64,000 nt of DNA from Bacillus badius NBRC 15713 (GCF_001591605.1 NZ_BCVF01000004.1:1-64000); one strand, 5' to 3'; positions 29,122 through 40,536 are shown, numbered from the stretch's first letter. Numbers and translations are program-made. Notes: generated by a model from the letters alone, not told the origin.

Positions 29122-30461
29122 TACTGCACCTTCTTTCGTAATTTACTGATAAAGAATCCGTCCCCGCCAAAGTCCTGCGGAAAAACCTGAAGCAGGTGCT
29201 GATCGGCCAACGGCTGAATAGCAGGCGGCAAATTTGTCAATGCTGCCGGTTCAAAATCAGTATGGGTTGCCAAAAACTGGTTCACTGTGCCTTCATTCTC
29301 TTCCTTATCTACCGTACATGTGCTGTAAACGAGCACACCGCCCTTTTTCAAAAGGGGCGCTGCCGCATGTAAAATATCTAGTTGAATCTTCTGCAGCGCT
29401 GAAAGGTCCCCTTCTGCCTTGGCATACTTAATATCCGGCTTTCTGCGCAAAACGCCAAGCCCTGAACACGGGGCATCCACTAAAATCCGGTCAAAGCTCT
29501 CTTGCGGAAATACGTCTCCGGCTTTGCGGCTGTCTAACGCCTTCGTCTCAATATTCGTCAACCCCAGCCGCTCCGCATTTTGCTGAATGAGTTTCATTTT
29601 ATGTTCATGTAAGTCAAGAGCTGATACGGAGCCGCTGTTGCCTAACTTTTCGGCAATATGAGTCGTCTTGCCTCCAGGAGCCGCACAAGCATCCAAAATT
29701 CTTTCCTCCGGCTCAATATCCAGCGCATAAGCGACGAGCATAGAGCTCTCATCTTGAATCGTTGCCATTCCGCTCTCAAACACAGAGGAGCGGGCCGCAT
29801 TGCCTTTTAAAATGCGCACAGCTTCCGGAAGAACAGTACTTGGCTCCGCTTCAAAGCCTTCCGCTTCTAAGCGTTGAAGCACCTCTTCCCTATCCGCCTT
29901 TGTTTCATTGACCCGCATGGTCTGCATCGGCGCTGTCAAGTTCATCTCGCACATTTCTCTCGTTTTCTCAGCTCCAAACTGTGACATCCAGCGCTGAACA
30001 AGCCACAAGGGATGGCTCGTTTCAATCGAAATTCGTTCCGCCTCGTCTTTAATCTCTGAAAAGCTGCGCAAACCATTTCTCTGCGCTGAACGAAGAATAC
30101 CATTAACGAGACCGGCAATCCCCTTATGGCCCCGTTTTTTTGCAATCTCGACTGCTTCATGAATCACTGCGCGTTCCGGCACTTTATCAAGATAAACCAT
30201 TTGATATAAAGAGAGCCGCAGCAATTGCTGCACCCATGGCTCCGGTTTTTTCTTAATGAACGGCGCCAGAAAAAAATCGAGAGTGTACTTGCGCTGAATC
30301 GTTCCATACGTAATTTCGGTTAAAAGCCCGGCATCCCTGCCGGAGAGACTGTTTTTTTCGATGGCTGAATGAAGCAGCAAGTTGCTGTATGACTGATTTT
30401 TTTCTACAGATTCCAGCAAATCAAGGGCTAATTCCCGCACCGATTTCTTCTTTTGCTTCAT
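29121..30461 (-). CDS. rsmB: 16S rRNA (cytosine-967-C5)-methyltransferase RsmB
   Basis: An N-terminal NusB-like helical domain is followed by a Rossmann methyltransferase. SAM motif [12 protein letters not shown], catalytic pair VDAPCSGLG and [11 protein letters not shown]. 446 residues; ATG 30461 with GGGGAAT upstream, three bases after fmt. Pairing with fmt and def is conserved in most bacteria. Confidence 0.96.
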   Translation of the reverse strand: MKQKKKSVRELALDLLESVEKNQSYSNLLLHSAIEKNSLSGRDAGLLTEITYGTIQRKYTLDFFLAPFIKKKPEPWVQQLLRLSLYQMVYLDKVPERAVIHEAVEIAKKRGHKGIAGLVNGILRSAQRNGLRSFSEIKDEAERISIETSHPLWLVQRWMSQFGAEKTREMCEMNLTAPMQTMRVNETKADREEVLQRLEAEGFEAEPSTVLPEAVRILKGNAARSSVFESGMATIQDESSMLVAYALDIEPEERILDACAAPGGKTTHIAEKLGNSGSVSALDLHEHKMKLIQQNAERLGLTNIETKALDSRKAGDVFPQESFDRILVDAPCSGLGVLRRKPDIKYAKAEGDLSALQKIQLDILHAAAPLLKKGGVLVYSTCTVDKEENEGTVNQFLATHTDFEPAALTNLPPAIQPLADQHLLQVFPQDFGGDGFFISKLRKKVQ

Positions 30462-30464
30462 TAC

Positions 30465-31409
30465 TTATTCCCCTAACTTTTTGCCTGGGGTCAAGTGTGA
30501 ACCTGCCCCTCTTAAATATTGTTCCGCGGACATCCGCTTCTTCCCGGCCGGCTGTATATCTGTCACTAGAATAGCCGTCTCATCTCCGGCAGCAACAACG
30601 AAGCCGTCTGCTGTCAATTCCATAATCGTTCCCGGTTCAGCGCCTTTAGCCGCCTGCACTTTTTCTCCCCACCAGACTTTGATCACTTGGCCGTCCAGCG
30701 TCGTATAAGCAACCGGCCATGGGTGCAAACCGCGAATGTGATTATAAATTTCTTCGCCGGCTTTGTTCCAGTCAATTTTCTCCTGCTCCCTTTTAATATT
30801 GGAGGCAAAAGTGGCTTGTGATTCGTCCTGCTTCTTTGGCGAAACTTCGCCTGCCAGAAGCTTAGGCAATGTCTCCGCTAACAGCTTTGAACCGGCTTCG
30901 CTTAATTTATCGTGAAGACTGCCGACATGATCTGTTTCTTCTATTATAACCTCGGTTTGACTGATGATATCCCCGGCATCCAGTTTTTCCGCCATATACA
31001 TAATGGTAATGCCCGTTTTTTTCTTTCCTTGCAGAATCGCATAATGAATCGGGGCACCGCCGCGCAATTCCGGAAGCAGGGAAGCATGCACATTAATACA
31101 GCCAAATTTTGGTGCATCAAGCAACTCATTTGGCAAAAGCTGCCCGTAAGCTGCTGTGACAATCACGTCAGGCTTCAGGTGAATAATTTGCTGCAGTTCT
31201 TCTGAATTTCTTAATTTTTCGGGCTGCAATATTGGAATATCGTGCTTCATTGCCTCCACCTTTACCGGCGGGGGTGTCAACACCCGTTTTCTGCCAACTG
31301 GACGGTCCGGCTGGGTGACTACCGCCTGAATAGAGTAGCCCTCTGAAATCAGCGTTCTTAACACCGGAACAGAGAAGTCAGGCGTCCCCATAAATACGAT
31401 CTTTGTCAT
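30465..31409 (-). CDS. fmt: methionyl-tRNA formyltransferase
   Basis: Formylates initiator methionyl-tRNA using 10-formyl-tetrahydrofolate. Motifs [13 protein letters not shown], the catalytic [17 protein letters not shown] (Asn and His) and LDAGDII. A C-terminal OB domain follows. 314 residues; overlaps the def stop by four bases, coupling formyl addition and removal. Confidence 0.97.
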   Translation of the reverse strand: MTKIVFMGTPDFSVPVLRTLISEGYSIQAVVTQPDRPVGRKRVLTPPPVKVEAMKHDIPILQPEKLRNSEELQQIIHLKPDVIVTAAYGQLLPNELLDAPKFGCINVHASLLPELRGGAPIHYAILQGKKKTGITIMYMAEKLDAGDIISQTEVIIEETDHVGSLHDKLSEAGSKLLAETLPKLLAGEVSPKKQDESQATFASNIKREQEKIDWNKAGEEIYNHIRGLHPWPVAYTTLDGQVIKVWWGEKVQAAKGAEPGTIMELTADGFVVAAGDETAILVTDIQPAGKKRMSAEQYLRGAGSHLTPGKKLGE

Positions 31410-31891
31410 GACATCTCCTCCGCTTCTAATTCTTCTTCTGACACATACTTCTCTACTTTGGACGTGAATAACACGCCGTGCAGATGATCGATTTCATGCT
31501 GGATGGCGCGCGCTAAAAAACCTTGTGCCGTCAGTGTGAAAAAACGGCCCTTTATATCTTGGGCTTTCACTTTTACATAAGAGGGACGGGTAACGTAGCC
31601 GTATAAACCTGGAAAACTCAAACAGCCTTCAACATCTGTGTCGCTTCCTTTTGCTTCCTCAATGACAGGATTGATCAGCGTGATCAACCCATGGTCGTCT
31701 TCAATATCAACAATCGCAAGCTGCAGGTCCCTTCCAATCTGGGGAGCTGCGAGACCTACGCCATCTGCTGCAATCATTGTCTCGTGCATATCTTGTACTA
31801 GCTTCTTTAATTTCTTATCAAATTCGGTAACCGGCTCGCATTTCTTCTCAAGAATGGCGTCCGGGTAATATACGATAGGTAAGTGTGCCAA
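31406..31891 (-). CDS. def: peptide deformylase
   Basis: Metalloenzyme that removes the formyl group from new proteins. Motif 1 [10 protein letters not shown] (44-53), motif 2 EGCLS with Cys90, motif 3 QHEIDHL with His132, Glu133 and His136. 161 residues, the def1-like form adjoining fmt. TTG start at 31891 with GGAGGA upstream; no better codon exists. Confidence 0.97.
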   Translation of the reverse strand: MAHLPIVYYPDAILEKKCEPVTEFDKKLKKLVQDMHETMIAADGVGLAAPQIGRDLQLAIVDIEDDHGLITLINPVIEEAKGSDTDVEGCLSFPGLYGYVTRPSYVKVKAQDIKGRFFTLTAQGFLARAIQHEIDHLHGVLFTSKVEKYVSEEELEAEEMS

Positions 31892-31931
31892 AAATAATCC
31901 TCCCTAATGATCAACCAAGCAGCTTTGTCTT

Positions 31932-34343
31932 CTACATCATAATAAAGGGATTTACATCTACTGCCACTTGCAGACCTTTATCATTATGCTGCTTTGTATA
32001 ATGCTCCATCACTGACTTTAAAACATGGTTCAACTTTGGTTCCCGTTTGTATTTTATCAAACATTGGTAACGATATCTATTATTGATCCGTGCAATCGGC
32101 GAAGCAACCGGGCCAAGAATAATCGCCTCATTGGACAAGCGGGCTTGAATATAGTGAGTAATTTTCTCCGTTGCGCTTGATGCTGCCAGCAGATCCTCAT
32201 GGCTGACAGTAACTAGAGCCAAATAGTAAAATGGTGGATAGCTGCCCAGTTTCCTCATGACCATTTCTTCCTTGTAAAATTGGTCATAGTCTTGCTTGCC
32301 GGCCAGCTGAATACTGTAATGGTCAGGTGTGTACGTCTGAATGACTACTTCTCCTTGAAGCTGGTGCCTCCCAGCCCTGCCGCTGACCTGCGTCAGCAGC
32401 TGAAAGGTCTTTTCTGCAGAGCGAAAGTCAGGGATATGGAGCATCGTATCCGCACTCAGCACCCCGACAAGCGTAATGTTTGGAAAATCCAGCCCCTTGG
32501 CAATCATTTGTGTTCCCAGCAAAATGTCCGCTTTTCCTTCCGCAAACTGCTGGAGCAGCTTTTCATGAGAACCTTTGCGGCTTGTCGTATCAACATCCAT
32601 GCGCACCACCCGCGCTTGCGGGAGCAGTTTGCCTAATTCATCCTCCACTTTTTGTGTGCCGGTGCCAAAATAACGGATGTGCTCACTTTGGCATTCAGGG
32701 CAAGTGGAAGGAACCGGCTCTTCAAAGCCGCAATAATGGCACTTCATCTGATGGCTATACCGGTGATACGTTAAAGAAATATCACAATGGGGACATCCAG
32801 CGACATAGCCGCAGTCCCGACACATAATGAAAGACGAATGGCCGCGCCGGTTAAGAAAAAGAACGGTTTGCTCGCCTTTCTCCAACCGGTCTGTCAGCTT
32901 CTCAAACAGCGCGCGCGAAAACATGGAACGGTTGCCATGGCGCAGTTCTTCACGCATATCAACAATCTCGACATCCGGGAGACGCTGGTTGTTCATCCTG
33001 TTAGGCAGCGACAAAAGCTGATACACTCCTTTTTGGGCTCTGGCAAAACTTTCTAAAGACGGGGTGGCGCTGCCGAGAATGACGGGGCACTGATAAAACT
33101 TCGCCCTTTCAATTGCTGTCTCCCGCGCGTGATAACGAGGATTTTCTTCCTGCTTATAGCTGGTTTCATGCTCTTCATCGATAATAATAATTCCCAGATT
33201 TTCAAAGGGGGCGAACACAGCTGACCGCGCACCTACAACGACCTTTACTTCTTTACGCTGAATTTTGCGCCACTCATCATATTTTTCCCCGGCCGATAGT
33301 CCGCTGTGCAGGACGGCGACATCATCGCCAAAACGCCCTTTGAAACGATGGACCATTTGCGGCGTGAGCGAGATTTCAGGCACAAGAACGATCGCTTCTT
33401 TCCCTTTTTCCAATACACGTTGAATCGATTGCAAATAAATTTCTGTTTTTCCGCTGCCAGTGACTCCATAAAGCAGGAATGTTTCATGCCGCACATCTTC
33501 TATTGATCCTAGAATAGGAGCAATCGCCGTTTGCTGCTGGTCCGTAAGCGGAAGCGGTTCTGTTTGCTCAAATTGCCTGTTCTCATAAGGATCGCGATAG
33601 ACTTCTTGGTAACGCTCCACGAGCAGTCCTTTCTCGATCAAGGCTTTTAGTGTGCCGTTCGAGGTGCCGGTTTGCTCCATCACTTCTTTTGCGGGGAGCA
33701 AAGGAAGCTCCGCGGCCTGTAAATAACTCAGCACATCTTTTTGTTTGCGCGCGTTTGCCGAAAGAGCGTTCATGCTGTCAGCCAGCTTATCGTCTGATAA
33801 GGCCAGTCCAATCATGCGAATGCTCTTTTTCTTTCCCTTGCTTGTTACTTTGTAAATCAGCTCCGCCCGGTTCGCCTTCACTTCTTGACGCAAAGCCGCA
33901 AGCAGTCCCTCTTTTTCCGCCATTTCCCAAGTGATTTCATCATGCCGGTGAAACAAGCTGAGGAGTTCTTCATTCATAGACGCTGCTGCTTCTCTAAGGC
34001 GGAAGACCTTTTCATATTTTGCCTTCATCGCAGCAGGAAGCATCGCCTGATAAGCTGAAATTTTAAAGCAAAGTGTCGTTTCTGTGAGCCAGTCAGCAAG
34101 CTTCAAAAGCTCCGGATTTAATACGGGCAGCAAGTCCATAGGTTCAATAATCGACTTGAGTTTTTTGGCGCTTGAGGCATTTTTCAATGCTGTAACGAAT
34201 CCTTGGATTTTTCGCGGGCCAAACGGAACGATGACCCTCATGCCGGGCTGAATGAGCCCCTCCCATTTTTCCGGGATCTTATAATCAAACTCTTTATCGG
34301 TCTGCCTCGCTGCTACATCCACGATGACGCTCGCTACTTGCAT
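31932..34343 (-). CDS. priA: primosomal protein N' (replication restart helicase PriA)
   Basis: Recognises stalled forks and reloads the replisome. An N-terminal DNA-binding domain precedes Walker A GVTGSGKTEIY and a DEEH box. A zinc-binding insertion follows with four paired cysteines (CRDCGYVAGCPHC, CHYCGF, CPEC), then helicase motifs GTQMIAKGLDF and QVSGRAGR. 803 residues; overlaps the coaBC stop by ten bases. Confidence 0.97.
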   Translation of the reverse strand: MQVASVIVDVAARQTDKEFDYKIPEKWEGLIQPGMRVIVPFGPRKIQGFVTALKNASSAKKLKSIIEPMDLLPVLNPELLKLADWLTETTLCFKISAYQAMLPAAMKAKYEKVFRLREAAASMNEELLSLFHRHDEITWEMAEKEGLLAALRQEVKANRAELIYKVTSKGKKKSIRMIGLALSDDKLADSMNALSANARKQKDVLSYLQAAELPLLPAKEVMEQTGTSNGTLKALIEKGLLVERYQEVYRDPYENRQFEQTEPLPLTDQQQTAIAPILGSIEDVRHETFLLYGVTGSGKTEIYLQSIQRVLEKGKEAIVLVPEISLTPQMVHRFKGRFGDDVAVLHSGLSAGEKYDEWRKIQRKEVKVVVGARSAVFAPFENLGIIIIDEEHETSYKQEENPRYHARETAIERAKFYQCPVILGSATPSLESFARAQKGVYQLLSLPNRMNNQRLPDVEIVDMREELRHGNRSMFSRALFEKLTDRLEKGEQTVLFLNRRGHSSFIMCRDCGYVAGCPHCDISLTYHRYSHQMKCHYCGFEEPVPSTCPECQSEHIRYFGTGTQKVEDELGKLLPQARVVRMDVDTTSRKGSHEKLLQQFAEGKADILLGTQMIAKGLDFPNITLVGVLSADTMLHIPDFRSAEKTFQLLTQVSGRAGRHQLQGEVVIQTYTPDHYSIQLAGKQDYDQFYKEEMVMRKLGSYPPFYYLALVTVSHEDLLAASSATEKITHYIQARLSNEAIILGPVASPIARINNRYRYQCLIKYKREPKLNHVLKSVMEHYTKQHNDKGLQVAVDVNPFIMM

Positions 34344-35554
34344 ACATGTTCACCCTTTTGCAAATCGGCCGCTGCCTCCAATAAAATTTCCCTTGCTGCT
34401 GCTTGTTTGGTCATTAAGTCAAAGTCTTTCTGGGTGCCGTCTTTTTTAAAAATAGAAATGATATTCGTCTCGGCACCGAATCCAGCCCCGGCCAGCTTAA
34501 CATTATTCGCTACAATCATATCCGCCTGCTTCGTCTGCAGTTTTTTGCGCGCATATTCTTCCACATTAGCCGTCTCTGCCGCAAAGCCAATAAGCAGTTG
34601 ATGTGTTTTTTCCTGGCCAAGCGTTTTTAAAATATCTTTTGTGCGTTCCATTTCAATGGTTAAGTCGCCGTCTTGCTTTTTCATTTTTTCCTCATAGACA
34701 ACCTTGGGACGGTAATCAGCGACAGCTGCTGTTTTGATGACGATATCGCTTGCAGAGAACTTTTCCATCACTGCCTGATACATTTCCTCAGCGCTCTCCA
34801 CCTTTTTCACTTCCACTCCCCGCGGCGGATCAATAGCAACAGGACCTGAAATTAAATACACGTCAGCTCCCATATCTCTGGCAGCCTCGGCTAATGCATA
34901 TCCCATTTTTCCAGTGGATCGGTTCGTCAAAAAGCGTACAGGGTCAATAATTTCACGCGTTGGCCCCGCAGTAATCATGATCTTTTTATTTTTCAGCGGC
35001 TGCTCTTCTTTTTGTTTAAAGAATTGTTCCATCAGACCGACGATTTTTTCCGGCTCTTCTAAACGGCCTTTTCCCACATAGCCGCAGGCAAGGAAGCCTT
35101 CTCCCGGCTCAATAAACTGCCAGCCAAAGCTGGCAAGTACGGCGAGATTTTTCTGTACGGCCGGATGCTCGTACATATGCACATTCATAGCAGGTGCTAT
35201 CCAAACAGGCGCCGTGGAAGCCAGCAGGGTGGTTGAAATCATGTCATCTGCTATTCCATTAGCAAGCTTTCCGATCATATTAGCAGTAGCTGGAGCTACG
35301 ATAATCAGGTCAGCCCAGTCAGCCAAATCGATGTGAGCAATGACTTCCGGGTGCTTTTCATCAAATGTGTTTGTGTAGACATCGTTACGGGACAGCGCCT
35401 GAAAAGTGAGCGGTGTGACAAACTCGCAAGCAGAAGCAGTCATTGCCACCTTCACTTCAGCTCCTGCCTGCACCATTTTGCTCGTTAATGCCGCTGCCTT
35501 ATAAACAGCAATGCCTCCGGTTACACAAAGCAAAATTTTCTTTCCACTTAACAC
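34334..35554 (-). CDS. coaBC: bifunctional phosphopantothenoylcysteine decarboxylase/synthetase CoaBC
   Basis: Two steps of coenzyme A synthesis. The N-terminal flavoprotein decarboxylase has VTGGIAVYKA, the conserved His in AHIDLADWADL, and PAMNVHMYEHP. The C-terminal CTP-dependent synthetase has ITAGPTREIIDPVRFLTNR and the KMGYALAEA helix. 406 residues. GTG start at 35554 with GGAGGG upstream. First gene after the rpoZ terminator, heading a long compact series ending in rpe. Confidence 0.96.
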   Translation of the reverse strand: MLSGKKILLCVTGGIAVYKAAALTSKMVQAGAEVKVAMTASACEFVTPLTFQALSRNDVYTNTFDEKHPEVIAHIDLADWADLIIVAPATANMIGKLANGIADDMISTTLLASTAPVWIAPAMNVHMYEHPAVQKNLAVLASFGWQFIEPGEGFLACGYVGKGRLEEPEKIVGLMEQFFKQKEEQPLKNKKIMITAGPTREIIDPVRFLTNRSTGKMGYALAEAARDMGADVYLISGPVAIDPPRGVEVKKVESAEEMYQAVMEKFSASDIVIKTAAVADYRPKVVYEEKMKKQDGDLTIEMERTKDILKTLGQEKTHQLLIGFAAETANVEEYARKKLQTKQADMIVANNVKLAGAGFGAETNIISIFKKDGTQKDFDLMTKQAAAREILLEAAADLQKGEHVCK

Positions 35555-35586
35555 GATGAACCCTCCAATTCTTTGCTTAAGTAAAA

Positions 35587-35615
35587 AAATAACAACCTTC
35601 CAAAGGTTGTTATTT
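35587..35615 (-). terminator. terminator after rpoZ
   Basis: AAATAACAACCTT pairs with its complement (35587-35615), running into seven T on the minus strand, 11 bases after the rpoZ stop. It splits remA-gmk-rpoZ from coaBC onward. Confidence 0.92.
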
Positions 35616-35625
35616 CTGAAGCTGT

Positions 35626-35853
35626 TTATACTTCGTCATCATAAATCTGATCTTGGTCTTTTTCTTTCATCATAAGCTGGTCAGCATAAATTTCCTCAAG
35701 AGCACGGCCAACATATTTATGAGAAACATAAGAATCGAGCAGCTGCGTCGAATCGTTCTCTTGAAGGCTGCGCGCACGTTTGGCAGCGATGCTGACTAAG
35801 GAATATTTTGAATCAATTTTTGTTAACAAATTATCAATAGAAGGGTATAGCAT
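35626..35853 (-). CDS. rpoZ: RNA polymerase omega subunit
   Basis: Small subunit that helps assemble beta-prime. 75 residues, with [23 protein letters not shown] and [11 protein letters not shown] as conserved blocks. Start at ATG 35853 with TTGGAGAG upstream; the longer frame to 35922 enters gmk. Follows gmk by one base, a widespread pairing. Confidence 0.95.
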   Translation of the reverse strand: MLYPSIDNLLTKIDSKYSLVSIAAKRARSLQENDSTQLLDSYVSHKYVGRALEEIYADQLMMKEKDQDQIYDDEV

Positions 35854-35854
35854 A

Positions 35855-36741
<887 letters not shown>

Positions 36742-36763
36742 AAAGTTCCTCCAATTAAGAAAA

Positions 36764-36776
36764 TAGACATTGTCTA
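36764..36776. promoter_or_regulatory. 13-bp perfect palindrome upstream of remA
   Basis: TAGACAATGTCTA lies in the 45-base yloC-remA gap. It could be an operator or a weak stem before TATTTTC. No experimentally known site is recognised. Confidence 0.35.
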
Positions 36777-36786
36777 CACTCTCGTA

Positions 36787-37662
36787 TTATTCGATATTTT
36801 GCACTTGCTCTCTCATTTTTTCAAGACCTGTTTTCAGATCAACCACAGCTGAACTGATCATTGAATCATTCGCTTTAGAGCCGATCGTATTCACTTCTCG
36901 ATTCATCTCCTGAATCATAAAGTCAAGCTTGCGGCCAATTGGGCCTTCATGGTCAAGCGCCTGGCGAAATTGCTGAATGTGGCTCTCAAGCCGGATGCAT
37001 TCTTCGTGTATGTCCGATTTATCCGCAAATACAGCTACTTCTGTTGCCAGCCGGTCTTGATCAAAAGCCCCGGCCGCTATTTCTTTCATCCGCCGTTCAA
37101 GCCGCTGGCTGTAGGCTTCAATCACGATCGGCGCTCGCTCTTTAATATCGAAAAGCCGCTGCGCTAAACCGGATAATAAAACAAGAAGGTCCTTCTTTAG
37201 CTCCTGCCCCTCTGCCTGGCGCATCTCATGCAGACGCTCTGCTGCGGACACAACCGTTTCCAGAACAAGCTTCTCCAATGCGGAGTTTTCCTCTTCGCTT
37301 TCTTCGATTGTAATAAAATCCGGCCGCTGCAGCAAATCCTTCAAGTCAGGCTTTCCTGGAAAACCGTATTTTTCTGCTATTTGCCCCATTAGGCGGACGA
37401 ACTCATCTATCAGCTGCCAATCTGCTTGCAGGGTGCGGTGCGTCAGTCCTTCTCCTTCAATTGTGACAAACAGCTCTACCCGTCCTCTTTGTATGTATGT
37501 TGCCAGTTCCTTCTTTATCTTATCTTCAATTTTTATTAATTGCCTTGGCATTCTTATTTGAAATTCACTAAACCGATGATTGACGGACTTCATTTCCACA
37601 ACCACCGCACAATCGGCTGATTTTATCCTGCTTCTGCCAAACCCTGTCATGCTCGTTACCAT
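36787..37662 (-). CDS. yloC: YicC/YloC family endoribonuclease
   Basis: 291 residues. The N-terminal MVTSMTGFGR and C-terminal DFMIQEMNREVNTIGSKAND blocks define the YicC-like family; E. coli YicC has been shown to act as an endoribonuclease in RNA turnover. Start ATG 37662 gives the same length as B. subtilis YloC; the longest frame adds eight residues that contain the ribosome binding site GGATGTGAG. Confidence 0.92.
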   Translation of the reverse strand: MVTSMTGFGRSRIKSADCAVVVEMKSVNHRFSEFQIRMPRQLIKIEDKIKKELATYIQRGRVELFVTIEGEGLTHRTLQADWQLIDEFVRLMGQIAEKYGFPGKPDLKDLLQRPDFITIEESEEENSALEKLVLETVVSAAERLHEMRQAEGQELKKDLLVLLSGLAQRLFDIKERAPIVIEAYSQRLERRMKEIAAGAFDQDRLATEVAVFADKSDIHEECIRLESHIQQFRQALDHEGPIGRKLDFMIQEMNREVNTIGSKANDSMISSAVVDLKTGLEKMREQVQNIE

Positions 37663-37687
37663 CAGCCACTCACATCCTGTCGACATA

Positions 37688-37720
37688 ATAAAAAGGCAAT
37701 AGAGTTCACTCTACTACCTT
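37688..37720 (-). terminator. terminator after yloB
   Basis: AAGGTAGTAGAG pairs with CTCTATTGCCTT (37693-37720, one G-T and one mismatch) and is followed by TTTATT on the minus strand, 17 bases after the yloB stop. Confidence 0.8.
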
Positions 37721-37737
37721 TCATATTGTATCATATT

Positions 37738-40416
37738 CTATTTTCTTTTTCTTGCAAAAAATGATCCAGCCAGCAAAAATGTCGAGATAGCGCCAATTCC
37801 AAAAATAAGCAGCCATTCTCTTGGAGCGAGCGGTGTTGTATGGAAGATTGTTTGCAGCTGCGGAATATAAATAACAGCCACCATCAGCAGGAAGGAGGAA
37901 ATAACGGCTGCAATTAAATACATATTCCCAAACGGATTGCGGGCTAGCACCGATTTTTCGCTCCGGCAATCAAACACATGGATCAGCTGTGCCGTTACGA
38001 GTGTCGCAAAGGCTACTGTCTGAGCATACATCAGATTGTCCGCGTGCTGCTGGTAAGCAATGATGAAAGCGATGAGTGTAGCTGCTCCGATTAAAAAGCC
38101 GCGGGAAATAATTTTCCATGCCAGGCCTCTGGCAAATACGCCCTCTTTCGGATGCCTAGGCGGCCGTTTCATTACATCCTCTTCCGCTTTATCGAGCCCG
38201 AGAGCCAGCGCCGGCAGGCCATCTGTCACCAAATTCACCCATAGGATTTGGATAGGGACAAGCGGCAGAGGCAGCCCTAAAATCATCGCAAAGAGCATAA
38301 CTAAAATTTCCCCAACGTTTGACGCTAATAAATAGCGGATAAATTTACGGATGTTTTCGTAAATGTTCCGCCCTTCTTCTACTGCTGCTTTAATTGTGGC
38401 AAAATGATCGTTAGCCAATACTAAAGAAGAGGCCTCCTTGGCAACATCCGTCCCGGTGATGCCCATAGCGATTCCAATGTCTGCTGTTTTGATCGCCGGG
38501 GCATCATTTACCCCGTCTCCCGTCATCGCTACGATGTGCCCTTTCTTTTGAAGCGCTTTGACAATTTTCAGTTTATCCTCCGGCGAAACCCGGGCATACA
38601 CGGATGTTTTCTCGGCGGCGTCCTCCATCTCCTTATCCGTCATTCCACTGAGTGCTTTTCCATCCAAAATATCTGAATGCTTGCTCGCAAGCCCTAAATC
38701 GCCGGCAATGGCAGCCGCCGTTTCTTTGTGATCGCCGGTAATCATAATCGTGCGAATGCCCGCCTGCCGGCATTCCGCGATGGCCTGCTTTACTTCAGGC
38801 CGGGGCGGATCAATCATGCCTTGCATGCCGATAAATGTCATGCCGGATTCAACCTGCTCTGCATCGCGAAATGTATCTGCTGCCTTTAACGGTTTGTAAG
38901 CAACAGCGATGACCCGCAGCGCTCTTCCTGCAAGCTTTTGCAGCATCTCTTCTGTTTTTTGCCTGTATAGCTTGGAGAAAAGCTGCCTTTTCTCCTCCCA
39001 TAAAACATAATCGCTTCTTCCCATTAAAACGTCCGGAGCCCCTTTTGTCACAGAAAAACGCTGGCCCTGTGCATCTCTCACGATAACGGTCATCATCTTC
39101 CTTTTCGAATCAAAAGGAAATTCCTGCTCTACTGTAAATGTCTTTGCTAATTGATCCCGGCTTAATCCAGCCTTGAAGGCGGCTGTCAGCAAGGCTCCCT
39201 CTGTCGGGTCTCCCTGAATGACAAATTCCTTCTCTTTTTCTTTTAATTCCGCATGGTTGCAAAGCAGTCCGAACGTCAGCAGCTGATACAAGCTTTTTTC
39301 GGCAGCAGGGGACACCTCCTTTGTTTCTTCAAAGAATTTCCCCTTCGGCTCGTAGCCTTTCCCGCTTATACTCCAATGTCTCCCTTCGCTCCAAGCGTCA
39401 GTGACCGTCATTTGATTTTGCGTCATCGTTCCCGTCTTATCTGAACAAATGACAGTGGTGCACCCTAATGTTTCGACAGCTGCGAGCTGACGGACGATCG
39501 CTTTTTGTTTGATCATCCGCTGAACACCAAGCGACAAGGCAACCGTTACAATGGCCGGCAGCCCCTCCGGTATAGCAGCAACAGCGAGTGACACCCCTGT
39601 TAACAGCATCGTATACAATTCGTGGCCTTGAATAATACCGATGGCCACTACAAGGACCGTTAACAATAAGGCAGCCGCAATTAATATTTTTCCGAGCTGT
39701 TCAAGCCGGCGCTGAAGCGGGGTTTCCGATCGTTGTGCCGCTTGCAGCATAGAAGCAATATTGCCCATCGCTGTTTTCATTCCGGTAGCTGTGACGACGC
39801 CGATTCCGCTTCCACGGGTAGCGAGAGTGCCCATGAACCCCATGTTTTTCATATCGGCAAGAGCCGGATTTTCTCCTTTCAGCGGAGAAGCATGCTTTTC
39901 TACAGGAACAGATTCACCGGTCATTGCCGACTCTTCAATTTCTAGATTGGCTGCTTCAAGCAGCCGGACATCTGCTCCGATCCGATCTCCTGCAGAAAAT
40001 TTTAATATATCCCCTGCTACCAGGTCAGCGGAGTTTATTTTTTTCCATTCTCCGTCACGTAAAGCAAGCGACTGCGGAGCAGATAACTCCTTCAGCGCCT
40101 GCAGTGATTTTTCTGCCTTTCTTTCCTGGAAAAACCCAAGAACGCCATTAATAATGATAATGGCAAAAATGGCGACAGAATCAATGTACTCCCCCATTAA
40201 AGCGGAGATGGCCGTTGCTGCAATGAGCACAAGAACCATGAAATCCTTGAACTGACGGATAAACACCACCCAGGCGGAAGGCAACTTTCCCTCTGTCAGC
40301 TCATTGCTCCCATACTGCTCCTTCCGCCTTCGTGCTTCCTCTGTTGTTAATCCGCGCTGAATGCTTGTCTGAAGTTTTGTCTCTACTTCTTCTTGTTTCA
40401 GCTCGTGAAAATTCAT
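37738..40416 (-). CDS. yloB: calcium-transporting P-type ATPase (YloB/PacL type)
   Basis: P2A-family pump of 892 residues that exports calcium (in B. subtilis YloB is linked to spores). Actuator TGES, phosphorylation site CSDKTGTMTQNQMT, membrane helix 4 AIPEGLPAIV, MVTGDGVNDAPA hinge and about ten membrane helices. The PEGL motif with downstream VLVMLFAM and NLVTDGLPALALG helices fits calcium rather than heavy-metal ATPases. It is divergent from rqcH, with its own terminator. Confidence 0.94.
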   Translation of the reverse strand: MNFHELKQEEVETKLQTSIQRGLTTEEARRRKEQYGSNELTEGKLPSAWVVFIRQFKDFMVLVLIAATAISALMGEYIDSVAIFAIIIINGVLGFFQERKAEKSLQALKELSAPQSLALRDGEWKKINSADLVAGDILKFSAGDRIGADVRLLEAANLEIEESAMTGESVPVEKHASPLKGENPALADMKNMGFMGTLATRGSGIGVVTATGMKTAMGNIASMLQAAQRSETPLQRRLEQLGKILIAAALLLTVLVVAIGIIQGHELYTMLLTGVSLAVAAIPEGLPAIVTVALSLGVQRMIKQKAIVRQLAAVETLGCTTVICSDKTGTMTQNQMTVTDAWSEGRHWSISGKGYEPKGKFFEETKEVSPAAEKSLYQLLTFGLLCNHAELKEKEKEFVIQGDPTEGALLTAAFKAGLSRDQLAKTFTVEQEFPFDSKRKMMTVIVRDAQGQRFSVTKGAPDVLMGRSDYVLWEEKRQLFSKLYRQKTEEMLQKLAGRALRVIAVAYKPLKAADTFRDAEQVESGMTFIGMQGMIDPPRPEVKQAIAECRQAGIRTIMITGDHKETAAAIAGDLGLASKHSDILDGKALSGMTDKEMEDAAEKTSVYARVSPEDKLKIVKALQKKGHIVAMTGDGVNDAPAIKTADIGIAMGITGTDVAKEASSLVLANDHFATIKAAVEEGRNIYENIRKFIRYLLASNVGEILVMLFAMILGLPLPLVPIQILWVNLVTDGLPALALGLDKAEEDVMKRPPRHPKEGVFARGLAWKIISRGFLIGAATLIAFIIAYQQHADNLMYAQTVAFATLVTAQLIHVFDCRSEKSVLARNPFGNMYLIAAVISSFLLMVAVIYIPQLQTIFHTTPLAPREWLLIFGIGAISTFLLAGSFFARKRK

Positions 40417-40464
40417 CTCCTCACTCCTTTAATGGACAAACTTGTTCTTCTCATAGCATGATTA

Positions 40465-40493
40465 TTCAGTCATGGAGCAAAACATGTTATCAT
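40465..40493 (+). promoter_or_regulatory. possible promoter for rqcH
   Basis: TTCAGT (40465-40470), 17 bases, TATCAT (40488-40493), 43 bases before the rqcH start. The -35 is weak. A palindrome follows directly. Confidence 0.4.
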
Positions 40494-40512
40494 TTAGTTA
40501 AGTTTTAACTAA
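40494..40512. promoter_or_regulatory. palindrome between rqcH promoter and start
   Basis: TTAGTTAA-GTT-TTAACTAA: two perfect 8-base arms with a 3-base spacer, immediately after the putative -10 box of rqcH. The position suits an operator; a short mRNA hairpin is the alternative. No U-tract follows. Confidence 0.45.
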
Positions 40513-40536
40513 AGTTCAAGAAAAGGAAGACAGCCT

